Source: PGZG01 sp040235405 (GTDB lineage: Bacteria > Pseudomonadota > Gammaproteobacteria > Pseudomonadales > Alcanivoracaceae). Taken from it: 6,020 nucleotides of DNA. Positions 4,222 to 6,020 of this stretch are shown here, piece by piece (position 1 is the first letter of the stretch; the number at the start of each line of letters is the position of its first letter). Location: contig JBECKT010000022.1 of assembly GCA_040235405.1 (NCBI GenBank), positions 1 to 6,020 on the forward strand, given 5' to 3'. The position numbers were made by a program, and so were the translations under genes. The notes beneath the pieces were generated by a model. It was not told the DNA's origin. It worked only from the letters and a program-made list of their open reading frames with translations, and searched no databases.

Positions 4222-5259
4222 ATGCAGATGCCGCTTGCGCCAGTTCTTGTTCCCCTGACCGCGCTGGCCCTGTCCCTGATTTTATTCGGGGGCTTCGTTG
4301 GCCTGGCCGGGGCGAATGTGGTGGAGGTATACCACTCCATCTACCGGGGCGCCTTCGGCACCTGGTTTTCATGGCAAAACACCCTGACCAGCGCCGCCCC
4401 GCTCATGCTCACTGCCCTGTGTACCGCGCTGCCGGCACGTCTGGGGCTGATCGTGATCGGCGGCGAAGGGGCGGTGGTGTCAGGCGGTTTGGCCGCTGCG
4501 CTGACCGGGTTGCTACTGATCGACGCGAGCCCATGGGTCGCGCTGACCGGCATGGCGCTGGCGGCCATGCTGACCGGCGGCCTGCTGATCGGCCTGGTCG
4601 GCTGGCTGCGCTACAGTCGCAACGTCAACGAGACCATCAGTTCCCTGCTGTTCAACTACATCAGTATCGCCATTCTGAGTTTTCTGGTGATCGGGCCGCT
4701 ACGCGATCCGACAACCCTCAACAAACCTTCCACCCACCACATCGGCGATACCAATATGCTGGGTGTGCTGGGTGAGACTTCCATCCACTGGGGCTTCGGT
4801 TACGGGCTGATCGCCTGTCTGATCCTGTGGGTGCTCTACAAGCGCACGGTGTTCGGCTTCATGGTTGATATGGTGGGCGGCAACGTGCGCACGGCCAAAC
4901 TCTCCGGCCTGCCGGTGGGCCGCATTGTTTTTGGCGTGTGCATGATGGGGGGCGCCGCCGCCGGTCTCGCCGGGATGGTGGAAGTAGCCGCCGTGCATGG
5001 TCGCGCCAACACGTCGCTCAACGCCGGTTATGGCTACGAAGGCATCCTGATTGCCTTTGCCGCGCGCCACCATCCGCTCGCCATCATCCCTATGGCGATT
5101 CTGTTCGGCGGCATCCGCGCTGCCAGCGGCCTCATGCAGCGCGATCACGGCCTGCCGGACGCCACCAGCCTGGTGCTGCAGGGCATCATTTTCATTCTCA
5201 TCCTGGCCAGCGAAGCCGTGTTTGACCGCCTGGCCAAACGCCGCGGGAGGACAGCATGA
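4222..5259 (+). CDS. ABC transporter permease, BPD_transp_2 family (first subunit)
   Basis: A 345-residue integral membrane protein, starting two bases after the binding-protein stop and preceded by AGGGGA. Hydrophobic segments lie at about 8-30, 56-80, 84-101, 105-127, 139-158, 190-206, 232-256, 271-301 and 317-334. Family landmarks are visible: LIVIGGEGAVVSGG (76-89), NVNETISSLLFNYI (134-147), and a cytoplasmic coupling-type loop GGNVRTAKLSGLPVGRI (219-235). These place it with the larger permease subunit of YufP/NupP-type nucleoside importers that pair with BMP-family binding proteins. It would form half of the membrane channel, with the next gene product as the other half. Its stop overlaps the next start by four bases (ATGA), indicating coupled translation. 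The family is secure; nucleoside or purine specificity is inferred. Confidence 0.92.
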   Translation: MQMPLAPVLVPLTALALSLILFGGFVGLAGANVVEVYHSIYRGAFGTWFSWQNTLTSAAPLMLTALCTALPARLGLIVIGGEGAVVSGGLAAALTGLLLIDASPWVALTGMALAAMLTGGLLIGLVGWLRYSRNVNETISSLLFNYISIAILSFLVIGPLRDPTTLNKPSTHHIGDTNMLGVLGETSIHWGFGYGLIACLILWVLYKRTVFGFMVDMVGGNVRTAKLSGLPVGRIVFGVCMMGGAAAGLAGMVEVAAVHGRANTSLNAGYGYEGILIAFAARHHPLAIIPMAILFGGIRAASGLMQRDHGLPDATSLVLQGIIFILILASEAVFDRLAKRRGRTA

Positions 5260-6020
5260 TCGATGACGGGGGTCAGTGGCTGACGGTACTCATCGCTGTC
5301 CTGGGTGGTGCGATCCGGGTGGGCACGCCCTTTCTGTTCGTCAGCCTTGGTGAATGCCTGACCGAGAAAAGCGGCCGCATCAATCTCGGCCTCGAAGGCA
5401 CCCTGATCATGGGCGCCATGGCCGGCTACGGCGTGGCCTGGATCAGCGGCTCACCCTGGTTGGGTGTGCTGGCTGCCGGTACCGCCGGCGTGGCACTGGG
5501 CTTCGTTCATGCCCTGCTGTGTCAGCAGCCGCGCGTGAACGACATCGCCGTGGGTATCGCACTGATGATTTTCGGTACCGGCCTGGCCTTCTTTATCGGC
5601 AAGCCGCTGATACAGCCCAGCGCGCCGCATCTGCCGGCCTTGTCCCTGGGCGGCTGGAGCCACAATCCGGCGCTGCAGGCGGCGCTGGAAATCAATGTGC
5701 TTTTCATCATCGGCGTGTTCCTGGCGCCGACTCTGGCCTGGTTCTTCCGCAGCACCCGTTGGGGCCTGGCTGTCCGTATCGTCGGCGAAAGCGACGACGC
5801 TGCCCGTGCGATGGGGTTCAGTGTCAACGGGGTGCGCATGCTCGCCACCATGGCAGGCGGTTTCCTGGCCGGTGTCGGCGGCGCCTTTCTGTCCCTTTAT
5901 TACCCGGGCGGCTGGAGCGAAGGTCTGTCAAGCGGTCAGGGTTTGATGGCGGTGGCGCTGGTCATTTTTGCGCGCTGGGATCCGCTGCGCTGCCTGTATG
6001 CCTCCCTGCTGTTCGGCGGC
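5256..6020 (+). CDS. ABC transporter permease, BPD_transp_2 family (second subunit), cut by window end
   Basis: The gene starts at ATG 5256, overlapping the previous stop in ATGA, behind GGGAGGA (5245-5251). It stays open for 255 codons to the right edge. Relatives are roughly 300 residues, so about 50 codons are probably missing. Membrane segments are apparent at about 10-31, 46-63, 68-90, 97-115, 147-164, 195-214 and 227-240. Family landmarks are INLGLEGTLIMGAMAGY (42-58), RVNDIAVGIALMIF (93-106) and the coupling-type loop VGESDDAARAMGFSVNGVR (176-194). This is the smaller YufQ/NupQ-type partner of the preceding permease. The expected ATPase with two nucleotide-binding domains is not in the window and should lie downstream, unless it is encoded elsewhere. 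Codon use and composition match the upstream genes. Confidence 0.92.
   Translation, partial: MIDDGGQWLTVLIAVLGGAIRVGTPFLFVSLGECLTEKSGRINLGLEGTLIMGAMAGYGVAWISGSPWLGVLAAGTAGVALGFVHALLCQQPRVNDIAVGIALMIFGTGLAFFIGKPLIQPSAPHLPALSLGGWSHNPALQAALEINVLFIIGVFLAPTLAWFFRSTRWGLAVRIVGESDDAARAMGFSVNGVRMLATMAGGFLAGVGGAFLSLYYPGGWSEGLSSGQGLMAVALVIFARWDPLRCLYASLLFGG

Overview
The window reads as proteobacterial, most likely gammaproteobacterial, chromosomal DNA (inference). The grounds are moderate-to-high GC coding sequence, an outer-membrane porin with a Gram-negative signal peptide, a Tat-type signal on a periplasmic binding protein, strong AGGAG-type ribosome binding sites and sigma-54-type -24/-12 promoters. 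No genus can be fixed from the sequence alone. No mobile element, CRISPR array, tRNA or rRNA was seen.

Layout. Positions 1-325 hold no convincing gene. Positions 325-1230 are a decayed locus. It starts with a candidate IHF site, a dyad, a sigma-54-type promoter and a 5' UTR hairpin. It continues with a relict of a Tsx-like porin gene (455-678) and a relict of a BMP-family binding-protein gene (702-975), then runs into the decayed 3' end of what looks like a urea carboxylase gene with its biotin-attachment motif (985-1230). Positions 1301-1990 encode an intact GntR/FCD regulator. Positions 1991-2258 are a regulatory intergenic region with a second sigma-54-type promoter and hairpin. From 2259 to the right edge lies an intact, tightly packed operon: Tsx-like porin, Tat-exported BMP-family binding protein, and two BPD_transp_2-type ABC permeases, the second cut by the window end. 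The ATPase of this transporter is not in the window and would be expected just downstream.

How the genes work together (family knowledge plus inference). The porin would admit nucleosides or related purines through the outer membrane. The BMP protein would bind them in the periplasm, and the two permeases with an unseen ATPase would import them. The GntR/FCD protein is the obvious candidate local regulator. A sigma-54 promoter and a urea carboxylase relict next door both fit nitrogen scavenging from purines, nucleosides or urea.

The most interesting signal is the pair of diverged promoter/leader regions. They share the -24/-12 elements and a stem-loop that begins at the predicted +1 or +2. 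That stem-loop carries two compensatory base-pair changes between the copies, which suggests a real RNA (or operator) structure kept under selection.
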